Part shown: in pieces, positions 9,878 to 19,820 of the stretch
How positions within the stretch are numbered: the first letter of the stretch is position 1
How the letters are laid out: each line of letters opens with the position of its first letter
Source: Trichodelitschia bisporula
Lineage: Eukaryota > Ascomycota > Dothideomycetes > Phaeotrichales > Phaeotrichaceae
DNA: 64,000 bases
Direction of reading: 5' to 3'
Assembly (NCBI GenBank): GCA_010356995.1
Contig: ML996709.1
Span: forward strand, 262,606 to 326,605
The notes under the pieces: generated by a model
Databases searched by the model: none
What the model was told of the DNA's origin: nothing
Seen by the model: the letters and a program-made list of their open reading frames with translations, nothing else
Program-made: the position numbers and the translations under genes

Positions 9878-11413
9878 TCACCCCTCCATCTCCTTATCCT
9901 TCACCTCACCCTTCTCAATCACAACCCCCTTCTCATCCCCAACATCCACCTCAACCTTCTCATAATCCCCATCACTCTCCCCATCCGTCTTGAGCAACTT
10001 AACAACAAGCACGCCCTCCACCAAATCAACCTCAATCACCGGCCCACTCTCAAACCCCCCCACCGCCACCACCCGCGCAAAATACCCCACCCTCCTCTCC
10101 CCCAACACCCTCCCCCTAACCAGCTCCTCCACATCTTCGCCGGGGACATGCACAACCCCCCCAACCATCAACCGCCCATCCTCAAACTGCACATCCACAT
10201 CATCCAGCTTAACCCCCGGCACACTAAGATGCACAACCACCGCCGCCGGCGTATCGAACATATCCACCTCCGGCTCCCAAGCCCACGCGCTGTCCTGCTC
10301 ATATTCAGGCTCCTGCGCAGCCGGCGCCCCCGTAATCGCAGCCCACACCCGCTCGAGCCCCGGGCCTATATTCACAGTGATCATCGACGAGCTCGGCGCG
10401 GCGTCCCCGGCGAAAGGCTCGCGGCGCCAGCGGCGTGCGCCGTGGCCGTGGCCGTGGCCGTGGCCGTGGCCGTGGTGGCCGAAGCCGCGATGGCCGAATC
10501 CATGGTGCCCGCCGTGGCCGTGTGGCCCGCCGTGGCCGTGCGGACCACCGTGCGGGCCAAACCCATGCGGACCGCCATGATGCGGCCCGAACCCACGCGG
10601 CCCATGCCCATGTGGCCCACCGTGGAGCCCAAAGCCATGCGGCCCACCGTGCGGCCCAGCGGGATGTCCCTGCCCGCCACGCGGACCACCAAATCCACCG
10701 AATCCGCTAAATGGCGCAGGACCAAAAAACGGAAACCCCCCCCCCATCGGCGCACCCATCGGCCCCACCATGCCAGGCGGACCCCAGAAGCCCGCACCAG
10801 CGCCATTCGGCGCGCAGAAGCCATGTCTGCCGCGGCCGCAGCGACGGCGGGAATCGGATTCGTTACCGCTCTCGCCTGAGGGGTTTGCGGCGCAGTGGCG
10901 ACGGCCGCGGCGCCAGGGGCCGCGGCGGCGGGATTCGGATGAGTCTTGTGCGTCGGGTTGTTGCTCGTTGGGGTTGTCGGTGGCCTTGTCGTTGGCGCTG
11001 GGCTCAGGGGCCTTATCCTTGCCCTTGCCCTTCTCAGCCTCATCCGCTTTCTCATTCAGAGTAGATGCCGGCGTGCCCCTCGCCGTAACACTCCCCTCAT
11101 CCTCGCTCTCATCCTCCACCGTAGCAGAAAACGGCGGCGGGGGCGTAGGCGGTGCGAACGAGACGTGAGGCGGTTGCGTCGGCGGGACGAAATGATTTGG
11201 CGGGGGACCCGGTGGGAACGAGCCGCCCGGGGCAGTCCAGACCGGCGGGCGCGGGGGAAAGAAAGAGGACTGCCATGTGGAGAAGTCGAATGCGTCCGGG
11301 TCGTCCTGGTTGCGCGGGTTGGTGTTGGTGCCCGGGCGCTGGGCGGCGAAGGCGGGGTGCGCGCCTAGGGCGGCGAAGAAGTCGTTCAGGTTTTGGGGTT
11401 GGGAAGAAGGCAT
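9878..11413 (-). CDS. Small heat-shock protein (Hsp20/alpha-crystallin) with long Gly/His-rich N-terminus
   Basis: Single exon, 511 residues, far above the usual 150-250 of fungal Hsp20 proteins. Residues 1-100 are Pro-rich, 110-200 charged with repeated R-R-G and C-A-x-N-x-x-G pieces, and 210-325 are almost only Gly, His, Pro and Phe (H-G-G-P-H-G units and a run of H-G pairs). The alpha-crystallin domain lies at about 375-475: it starts D-M-F-D-T-P-A-A-V-V-V-H-L-S-V-P-G-V and ends with the V-E-G-V-L-V-V-K-L strand. The family consists of ATP-independent holdase chaperones. The Gly/His-rich part looks like a low-complexity, condensate-forming tail (inference). The His-Gly run rests on a short DNA tandem repeat. 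A heat-shock element was not confirmed. Confidence 0.88.
   Translation of the reverse strand: MPSSQPQNLNDFFAALGAHPAFAAQRPGTNTNPRNQDDPDAFDFSTWQSSFFPPRPPVWTAPGGSFPPGPPPNHFVPPTQPPHVSFAPPTPPPPFSATVEDESEDEGSVTARGTPASTLNEKADEAEKGKGKDKAPEPSANDKATDNPNEQQPDAQDSSESRRRGPWRRGRRHCAANPSGESGNESDSRRRCGRGRHGFCAPNGAGAGFWGPPGMVGPMGAPMGGGFPFFGPAPFSGFGGFGGPRGGQGHPAGPHGGPHGFGLHGGPHGHGPRGFGPHHGGPHGFGPHGGPHGHGGPHGHGGHHGFGHRGFGHHGHGHGHGHGHGARRWRREPFAGDAAPSSSMITVNIGPGLERVWAAITGAPAAQEPEYEQDSAWAWEPEVDMFDTPAAVVVHLSVPGVKLDDVDVQFEDGRLMVGGVVHVPGEDVEELVRGRVLGERRVGYFARVVAVGGFESGPVIEVDLVEGVLVVKLLKTDGESDGDYEKVEVDVGDEKGVVIEKGEVKDKEMEG
10437..10475. repeat. Hexanucleotide repeat coding (His-Gly)n in the Hsp20 gene
   Basis: About six near-perfect copies of GGCCGT (+ strand) encode the alternating His-Gly run just before A-R-R-W. 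The purity of the repeat suggests it can change length by slippage. Confidence 0.85.
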
Positions 11414-11796
11414 TGCGAAGCTTTCTGATCTTGGTACTTGATTCGAGAACTGGAGATGGAATGGTAGTGGAGCCGCGCGTGTTTATATATCCGCTCTCTA
11501 TGTTGGTAGTACGCAGGTAGGACTCGTGCCATGAGCACGGCATGGCCTTGCCCTCGCCACGCCAGGCACGCGCGTCTTACGCGGCCGCGAGGAATAAGGT
11601 TGTTAATCCATGGCGAAGGTTCGCGAAGATCGTGCTAGGCTGCTGCTGCCACGCAACGGGCGCGCGGGGTGTGGGCGAGGTGTGGTGTTGCGGCAGCAAG
11701 GCTCCAGCATTCGCGGCGCGCTGAGTGGCGGACGGGGCGCGGGGCAGGCTGGCTCGGAGCCGGGGGTGGGAGAGTCGTCGCTCGGGGGCGACCGGT
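11414..11796. other. Upstream region of the Hsp20 gene, no gene seen
   Basis: 383 bp. A TATATA-like stretch lies near 11484-11490, about 70-75 bp upstream of the Hsp20 start at 11413, and could be its TATA element on the - strand. Nothing else is recognisable. Confidence 0.5.
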
Positions 11797-12965
11797 TGAG
11801 TTGACCTGGAAAAGTCATGGCTGCCGGGCTGGGAGGATTTGTGGGTGTAGGCGGCGATGAGTTTTGGGGGGCGTGGGCCGAACCGAGGGGCCGAGAATTG
11901 TGCTGCCTAGTTGTTAAGGTTTGAAATGCGCGGTGATTTGGCGGAATGCGTTCGACCATGATGGACCGCCATGGCCAGATAGAGAAAGTGAGGCGAAATT
12001 ATTCCTTTCTTTTTGAGTAAGTTGATCGGGTGGGCTGGTGGTGCTCAGGTTGGGTGCGATTGTCGGTTTTTGGCGGGATATCGTGGGGTTTGTTAAAGGG
12101 GGCAAAAATCGAAGACACGGTCCGTAACGTCGGAACTTGGTCCATAGTAAGTTCGAAGAACCGAATACAATTGCAACCATCGTTCGACATGCTTAGCCTC
12201 ATGGTGCTGACCTGCGGCGAGCTTGAGGGCCTCAGCCGACCTCGCGATGTCCTGATGTCGCGCAATGTGTAGCAAAGGAGTTATGCTTTGTCATGCCTAC
12301 TATCAGCATAGCGGGCACATCCTCCGACACGATGATATGAACTTGTATAGCATAATGGTCAACACAGTGAAGTAAACTTGATTGTGCCATTCTATCTTGA
12401 TCCACCGAAGAAGTCATGGCCAGCTGAGCTGAGAGGGCTGTCGACGGCGGCGGCTGTGACTTTTTCGGAGGCGTGCCCGAACCAAGGGGCCGAGACTTAT
12501 GTTGCCTAACGGTGTCCTTACCATCCGTGATGGACGTGTATGGTCGGATGGGGAAGGTGAGGCGATTTTTGGTTATTCTGGGGAGGTGGAAATTGGGACC
12601 GTAGTTGATTTGTGTGCGGTACTTGAGTGTTCGGTATTTTCTTTTCATGGGACCTCGTGATATCCTGAAAGCTCATCAAAAATTGAGGACTTGGTCAATA
12701 GCCCCAAAAGTTTAGTTGGGAGCATGATAAAAGCATTCGGTGCAATTAGAACAACTGCAGACTGGTTCAGGCTCGTGGTGCAGACCTGCGAGGCGATTGA
12801 GGCCCGCAGCCGGCTTCACGATATCCGATATCTGCACGCAGCGCAACGTGTAGCAAATGGAGTCACCCTTCACTACCGTGACTGCGTCTGCTATCCACAT
12901 ATCAGGCCATCTTCCAACCTTCGACGGTATGTGCCTCAATCAGTATAAGGCTCAATAAACGAACT
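11797..12965. repeat. Diverged tandem duplication, two units of about 580-600 bp
   Basis: Two consecutive stretches align: the first from about 11797, the second from about 12390. Anchor pairs are GAAGTCATGG-type starts (11810/12408), GAACC(G/A)AGGGGCCGAGA (11880/12479), GGTG-CTGACCTGCG-like (12202/12777) and GCGCAA(T/C)GTGTAGCAAA (12260/12841). Offsets of 599 and 581 bp show small indels. No coding frame is shared between the copies, so this looks non-coding. The copies are well diverged, so the duplication is old. Confidence 0.65.
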
Positions 12966-13158
12966 TAGACTTGCTGGGCCTGCTACCGTACAACATAACC
13001 TTACGATACCAGCGTATCACACCATCATCCGACGTCGACGAGATACCCTCCTGCAGCACAACGTCAAGCAAAATCGCATTCCATTGTGCCTACCGTACGA
13101 TCCACATGATCCCTCAGCCCATCACACCCGCCGTAATCATCGCACCCCCATCTCTCAA

Positions 13159-14984
13159 TCACCGCACCCCCCCCATCCCCTTCGCAATCATAGCACACCT
13201 CCCATCATAATCCGCATTCGGCGCAAAACTCGGCTCCGACATATTCCTATACCCCAACCTGACCAAACTCGCCGCTGCTTTCATTAGCCCACATCCCATC
13301 ACAGCCCACCACACCAGGCAATACGGAGCGTACTCACTCGCAGGATCATACACCGGCCACCCAAGCCCCCCCAACCCATTCTCCGGATCCTTCGCAAACG
13401 CCGCCCAAGCCCTCCTCATAACCAAACTCAAACCCGCTTCCTCCCCACTATCTCTCCCATGAATCCCCTCCTTGTTAAAAATCTCCGTCGTCCCAAAAAC
13501 AAGCGGAATCTCCGAGCTATGATACGCCCCCATTCCAGGCCCAATACTCGTATTCTCCCACTCGCCCATATACCGATACCGCCAACTCCTAACCCCCGCA
13601 CTGCGCCTGTACCCCGCCGCCTGCGCCGCCGGACACGAAAACGCCGCGTCGTTGGCCACCGCCTCGGGCAGACCAGCAGGCAAGCCCACGGTGTCCTTTC
13701 CGCCCTTCGGCGCCGCCCCACCCAGAACACCGGCCATAGCCTTGTTAAGCGAAAGCTCGTTATCCGTGTTCCCGACCAAGAGCGGACGTTTCGCGAACAG
13801 TCCGCTCGCGGCCCGCGCCCCTGTGTCCGCGAACACGGTCCGCCCATCGGCCTGCGGCCCAAACGCGGTCTGCACAGCGCCGCTGCTGACCTTGATAACC
13901 GCTTTCACTACGTCAGCCGCGGGCTTGCCGCGCACGCACTCAAGCGACGCGGCTGCGGCGTTCGGAACCGAGGCATCGCCGCACCCAACCGCGGCACTCA
14001 CACCGTACCACAGCTCAGCCGCAGGGCGGGGCGTCGTGCGGCCACCCATGCGCGCGGTGCCGGACTGCGCAATGTACCCAGCTACAATGGGATCATCGGC
14101 CCAGGCATAGGCGTGGAAATCGACGGAGGCGCCGCCCGCCGATTCGCCGAAGATGGTGATCCGTTTGGGGTCACCCCCGAAGGACGCGATGTTGTCGCGG
14201 ACCCACTCGACGGCGAGGCGTTGGTCGAGCAGGCCGGGGTTGGCGTCGGTGAGGGCGGGGGCGAGGGGGAAGCCGAAGATGTTGATGCGGTAGCTGGGGG
14301 GGGGGGGGAGAATGAGTGGGGTTCATGATAGTGGTGGGGGGGGGAGGGGAGTGTACTTGAAGGTCACGACTACGACGTCTTGCTCGCCGGCGAGGCGCGA
14401 GCCGGTGTAGTACGGGGTGTTCGACGCGCCGCTGGAGAAGCCTGGCCGTCAGTGTGCGTCTTTGGTAGGAGGTATGCACGAGTACCCACCCCCTCCGTAG
14501 ATCCAGAGCAGCACGGCCTTAGCCTTCTCGCCCGTCTGCGGCTTGGTCCACACGTTGACGGTCAGACAGTCCTCGGAGCTGGCATGCGGCGTGATGCCGC
14601 CCATGCCCGCGTGATAACCCTTCAGATTCGGGTTCTGGGGTGCTTTGGCCATGGCCTCGCGGTCGACGGCGACGAGGCAGTCGGGGCCCTTTGGTCGTTA
14701 GTAATGGCGCAGATGGATGCAGAGCGACGTACGTATTTATCCGCCACGACCGTGGCATTCGAAATCAGCGCCTTGGGCGGCGCGAAGCGCAACGGCCCGA
14801 GCGGCGGGACAGCGAACGGGATCCCGAGATACTCAGACACGTCCGAGCCGACGGGCCAGGGGGCGGCATGGCCGCGCACCACGCCGCTGGAGGTCCTGAC
14901 TTCCTGGCCGACGGACCATTGGGCCGTCGGCGCGGCGAGGGCGAGCGATGCGGCGGCGAGGGCGGTGAGGAGGGGAGAAGGCAT
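13159..14984 (-). CDS. Secreted type-B carboxylesterase/lipase
   Basis: Four exons, 14733-14984, 14490-14688, 14357-14441 and 13159-14293 (introns 44, 48 and 63 nt), encode 556 residues. An N-terminal signal peptide (Leu/Ala-rich core, cleavage near A-A-P-T-A) indicates secretion. Family marks: Y-L-G-I-P-F-A near residue 52, S-E-D-C-L-T-V-N-V-W, the oxyanion-hole motif Y-G-G-G-F-S-S-G across the exon 2/3 junction, and the nucleophile in F-G-E-S-A-G-G (Ser near 227). The acid is probably the Glu of N-T-D-N-E-L (near 357) and the base the His of Y-H-S-S-E-I-P (near 436). The family hydrolyses carboxylic esters; the substrate is not predictable. The third intron ends in a long C run. The C-terminus is Cys-poor and complete. 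Confidence 0.9.
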
Positions 14985-17191
14985 TGCGAGGTAGCGACGG
15001 ACTGAGTTGGATGTGGGTTCGGCGACATGGTGACGCGGTGCGGTGTATTTAGGAGGGTTGGAGAGACTGTGCGAGGCGTGAGATTGAGGCTTTCGGGTGT
15101 ATGAACGGATAGAGGGTCGGATAGATGTTGTCGGTTCCGGGCTTGCGATGTGGTTGCACGTGATTTTCCGTGGGAGGGGGTTGGCCCTATTCTGGGGTGC
15201 GTGGAGGGTTCGGGTAGAGGTTCGAACTGGGGTGTTTGGCGATCGTGGATGATCGTAGTGTGCGGGTGTGGCGCTGCGGGATGGTTCATGGTGTTGTGGT
15301 TTTTGGGTTCGGCATGCAAGTCACGGATATCAAGAGGTGAGGTTTATGGCCAGAGTGACTCTCTTAAAGTTTTGCAGCACTGGATCTCGTCAATACTTTG
15401 GAGATTGGGAGGATAGATGTAGGCTACGGCTGTCAAGCGAGCCATCTTCCCGTGCTTCGGTTCGTTTCCTCCGGGGCTAAGCTTCCGTGCCACCACGGAT
15501 GCAGCGCGTCGTCAGCTTAGATTCGCCTGCATCTCTGCGTATCTGCCACTTTGCGTCCTCGTCGTTCCGATAACGAGTTCAAGAGGAGACGATTTGCAGA
15601 TCTTTATCCAGGCCGAGTTCAGCATGTCTCCTTGCAGCACTCTTCGTCGTCTACGCTGTTGCGAGCTGAGCTTCTGTCTGGTGTTGCACTATGCCTAGGT
15701 AACGTCAAGGACGAATGGGACTGCTGTGGGTTTCACCATCCAACTAGAGGAAGACATGAAGCGCAAGGAAGCAAGAGTAAATGCAAACTGAAGGAAGCAA
15801 GAGTCAAGGCAGACCGAAGGAAGCAAGAGTAAAGGCAAGCCGAAGGAAGCAAGAGTAAAGGCAAACCGAAGGAAGCAAGAGTCAAGACAGAACGAAGGAA
15901 GCAAGAGTAAAGGCAAACCGAAAGAAGCAAGAGTAAAGGCAAACTGAAGAGAAGAGAGGAGGAAAAGGTGTCAGCTCGACGAGTGTATTGAGTCTCATGA
16001 GATAGCTAGACGAAGATATGAAATCCGAAAAGCTCTATCGAATACGACACTACGCCTAGAATGCTGTCGAGGACAAGAGCGACGGTGTTGAGTGTCGTTG
16101 GGCAGCAAGATGAAGACAGGAAAGTGTGAGAAAGTGACGATGAAGTTGAAGAAAAGCCGGGGGAAAAGGTGGCAGCGCGGCGATATTCAGCCACAACCGC
16201 CACATCCGCCACATCCGCCACATCCACCACGTTCCGCCGCCCGGGGGCACTTTCCCTCGCTTCTCAACTCCAAAGAATCCATCTCAAGCGCATCTTCTCC
16301 ATCTCATTTCAACTTCATTCACTACATCTCCCACTGTATCTCGCCTCCATGCTCTCCCATCTTTCTCCTCCACAAGATCGTCAATCGGCACCCCGCAGAC
16401 TTGGCTCCCCGGACCCCAATGGCTGGATTCGATGCAACCGCAGCCACGGCAGCGCTAGGCGCCGCCATTCGCAAGCGCGTTCGCCCAGAAGCACCGCGTC
16501 GAATCAAAAAAAGCACGAATCACGATGTCGCCCCAAGGGCGTGCGCTGCTGCGGGTTCTTCTGCAGTCTGCAGCTTGCTTGTCCGCCTCTTTTTTCCTGC
16601 TGCCCCGAACTCCGTGTTTGCTGTCCCTTGCTGCTTCTTCACGTCGCTTCTCCAGCCGTCGCTCGCGCGCTCTCTCTCTCTTCTCAACCTCTCTCCTTCC
16701 ACACTGCTCACGGTCTCGGTTTCCGTTTCTCGTTCCGTCTGCATGTCATCCCACCAAAACTCGTTGTGAGCTGTCGCAATTGGGCCTCGAGTGCGTTTCA
16801 AGAAACACAACCCACCCGCGCGGTTAGCCCCGGCGACCAGTGGCTCGACCGGCGACAGCGTCATCGCCTACACTTTCACTCTCGACGTCACGATCGACAC
16901 CGGCCAGTCTCTATTCATAGATAGCCAACCGTCGAAACACGCTCGCTCGTTGTTTCTCCTCACACAACAATCACCAAACCATCACCCACCGCCCGCTCTT
17001 GACTCCGAACCCCGACGGGCGCCAAAACACCAGACCCACCGCGCATCGGCCCCTGCGAAACCCCGGGCGTTTCCCCGGTCGGCGAACCACACGCCGACGT
17101 TCAGCCTTGCTGCAGTACAACACCTGCAAGAGTGTACTTAGGCCGCGCGCGAACAGGGAATGCGCCCCGCGCGCGCTGATAAAGCTCGCCC
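14985..17191. other. Long intergenic stretch; minisatellite inside, no supported gene
   Basis: About 2.2 kb between two divergent genes. It contains a 26-bp minisatellite (annotated separately), a short run of CCACATCCG-like 9-mers near 16195-16230 and pyrimidine-rich sequence from 16250 to 17130, likely the promoter and leader of the downstream gene. The open frames across the minisatellite exist in several frames only because 26 is not a multiple of three. Confidence 0.6.
15763..15948. repeat. 26-bp minisatellite, about seven copies
   Basis: The consensus is close to CCGAAGGAAGCAAGAGTAAA followed by GGCAAA. Copies differ at a few positions (TAAAGG/TCAAGG, CAAA/CAGA/CAAG). The repeat is purine-rich on the + strand. 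Confidence 0.88.
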
Positions 17192-18997
17192 ATGGCCATG
17201 GAGGCGACGACGCTTGTGACGTTCATCGTGTTCGTCTCTCGTCTCTCCTAGCCTTTCTGACTCTAACTGAACCAGCCACCATCCCTCCGCCCTTACCGTC
17301 GAGCTCTTCGGCTCGTGGGACAACTTCTCGCAAGCATATGTTATGAAGCGGGACCGTCGCCGCGGTCACGACGTCTGGACAGGCTGCCACTCCTTCCGCG
17401 ATATTATCTGCGACGGCGACATGAGCGCTGTGGGCGAGCGTCGCGATGGCGGGCTCAAGATGGGCGGAACGTACTGGTACTACGTGAGTAGTCTCTGCCG
17501 TTCAATGTGAAAATTATCTAACCCCGGCAGTACCTCCTCAACTCTACCGACGAATTCCACGACCCCGCACAGCCCACTACAACAGCCTGTCCCCTCCTTC
17601 CAGGCCAGTCCCTCAACATCCTCGACGTCCCACGCGAGCGAGCCCGCTCACCGTCCTCCTCACGCTCCTCCTCCCTCGCCCCCCACCCCCAAACCCTAAA
17701 CCCAGACGACCGGTACCTCAATCCACGCCCCGCACCCATCCCCGTCCGCAAAGCAGCGCCAGAACCCAAACCCTCCCTCCCCAAACTCACCACCGCCCTA
17801 CTCAACCCCGTCCGCCCACAATCCTCAATCGCACAGTCGGCAGTCCCCGCCCCATCTCCTCTCCCCCTCACACCGCGCCGCGTCCGCTCAGCAGGCAACT
17901 CCCCCATCACCCTCATCGCCGCCCCTCCCGCCCCCTCCACTCCCGCTGACGAACCCCGCGGCCGCACCCGCACCCCCGGCTCCGACCGCGCCCGTGCCAC
18001 AGCCGACACGCAACCCACCACCCCCCTCCGCACCACCACCCCCCTCCGCACAACCTACCCCCCACCACCAACCCTCCCCGCCCCGCTCCCCCGCTCTGTA
18101 TCCTCACACACCCCCTTAACGCCGGCATGCATGCCTCCCCCCCCCGACCCGCTCCGCTACGCCCCCCGCCGGTCCGTCAGCGCGCACGACCCGCCCAAAG
18201 CTACCCCTGCCGTGCGGCCCGTTACTGCCGTTGAGGCGCTGATCGAGCGACGTCGTAGTTTTGGGAGGGGGCATGTGAGGCACAGGTCGGATGATGGGCC
18301 TCGTGGACGGGGGAGGGTGCGCATGCCCAGTCCGCTACGGAGGGAGGTTAGTATTGAGAGGGGGGGGTGGGGTTTGGAGGGGATTAGGGAGGAGGGGAAG
18401 AGTCCTGCGAAGATTGAGACGGCCCGGGCGGATGGCGAGGTACGGCCTGGGACTGTTGTTGGACCGGTGTTGGGGCCGGAGCTGGAGCGGCCTGTGACTG
18501 CTGTCGGACCCGGGACGGAGCCTGAGCCGAAGCGGCCGGTGACTGCCGTTGGACCCAGGGCGGAGGCGGACCGGCCCGACGTGCACAAGACGCTGCCCCC
18601 TCTACCGACGTACCTCGTCCCCGCGCCTTTGTTCGACTTCCTCCCCACAGCCGGGGTGCCGAAGATCCCAGCCGAAGACGTTGGGGAGATGAGTCTGGCC
18701 GAGAGCGTGGACGAAGCGCTACGAGCGCTTGGGGCCGAGGTGTGCGTTACGCCGGCGCTGAGCGTGTGGAGCCCGGACTCGCCCGAAGTTGCTGAGGAAG
18801 AGGATGAGGAGCTGGGTGAGGGGGGTAGTCCGACGTTTAGTGATGTTGGGGGGAGTGGGAGGGGGAGTTGGGGGTTGGGGTTGGGGGTAGGGGAGGTGGA
18901 AGGGGAGGTGGAAGGGGAGGGGGAGGGGGAGGGGGAGAAGAGTGCGGTTGAGCGGTTGTTGGATGAGTTTGAGTATTTGGGGGGGGCGATTGTTTAA
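17192..18997 (+). CDS. Protein with AMPK-type glycogen-binding (E-set/CBM48-like) domain and long disordered tail
   Basis: Exons 17192-17229, 17276-17483 and 17531-18997 give 570 residues with consistent phases. Intron 1 uses a rare GTTCGT donor but has a CTAAC branch site and CAG acceptor; this donor is the only one whose phase joins L-V-T-F-I to H-H-P-S-A-L-T-V-E-L-F-G-S-W-D-N-F. That segment and W-T-G-C-H-S-F, I-I-C-D-G-D, L-K-M-G-G-T-Y-W-Y-Y-Y, E-F-H-D-P and L-L-P-G-Q-S-L-N-I-L-D-V-P form the glycogen-recognition-like fold (residues 8-115) seen in many ascomycete proteins of unknown role. The rest is Pro/Arg-rich and then acidic, with three copies of R/K-R-P-V-T-A-V-G-P and a Glu/Gly run near the end. 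There is no enzyme domain, so an adaptor role is plausible (inference). A start at 17198 is equally possible. Confidence 0.78.
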
Positions 18998-19820
18998 CTT
19001 TGCATGGGTTGGGGGGGTTTGGTGGCATGGTATGGCAGGGCGTTGGGGTTTTTGGGGATAGAGGGTGGTCTTTTTTTTTTCTGGATTTTGGTTTGGGGGG
19101 TACGATGGAAATGTTTCTGGATTCTTGGTTAGTGTGGCACCCGTGGGACGGATTTAGGAGGATAGTCGCGGCCTACATATCACGTAGATCTCTTATTCGG
19201 GATGCGGCATGAATCCGTAAGCTGAATCCTACGCTGCCTGATCTTGCATGACGAGGGCGCGATGTCGTGCGACGGGAGCAGCGTAGCGTCGCACTCTGCG
19301 TGGCACAGGTGTGCTGCGAACGTATGGCAAACATGCGGACACGCGGTATGCGGTCAGAAGCCCGCCATGTTCGTCAGCGCCTCGTCGTCAGGTTCTTGTC
19401 CATCGTCAGCTTCTTGTCCATCGTCAGGTTCATGTCCATCGTCAGCTTCTTGTCCATCGTCACCGCCGCGCAGATGCTGATCCGTATGTATCGCACACGT
19501 GAGGCTAGCATCCAAATCCCCCTACCGGCCCATGAAAACTCGCTGCCTCCAATCTCGCCTCTCTCTCCCCCAAACCGAGCCGTAACTTCTCATCCTCCCC
19601 ACGCGCCCCCAGCCATACTGTACGCCCGCCTAGCCCCCATCCGCTAGTCCAATTCCCGCCCCCACAGCCGCGCGTCTCGCCGCGCCACGCCGATCTTGGC
19701 CCCCTGGGCGTCAGGGTCCAACCCCCTCGATCGCCCAAACGACCACCCTCGACGCCGACGTCTACATTATCACCAACATCCCCGCACCGCACCGCGGCAC
19801 GAGAGCAGACTAAGGACATT
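18998..19820. other. Intergenic stretch with a short tandem repeat, no gene
   Basis: About 820 bp. It holds four copies of an 18-bp repeat at 19386-19463 (annotated separately) and the presumed promoter of the VHS/GAT gene. Nothing else is recognised. Confidence 0.6.
19386..19463. repeat. 18-bp tandem repeat, four copies
   Basis: Units read CGTCAG(G/C)TTC(T/A)TGTCCAT in direct tandem, with alternating G/C at position 7. They lie outside any supported gene; the unit length gives open frames by chance. Confidence 0.85.

Noticed and set aside
10148-10879. + strand frames over the Hsp20 repeat region
   Set aside because: They arise from the GGCCGT and Gly/His codon repeats on the other strand.
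15695-15942. Leu-rich frames on the - strand across the 26-bp repeat
   Set aside because: Because 26 is not a multiple of three, the repeat gives similar peptides in all frames; not protein-coding evidence.
16322-16864. Short frames before the glycogen-domain gene
   Set aside because: Overlapping frames on both strands in a pyrimidine-rich leader; probably untranslated sequence.
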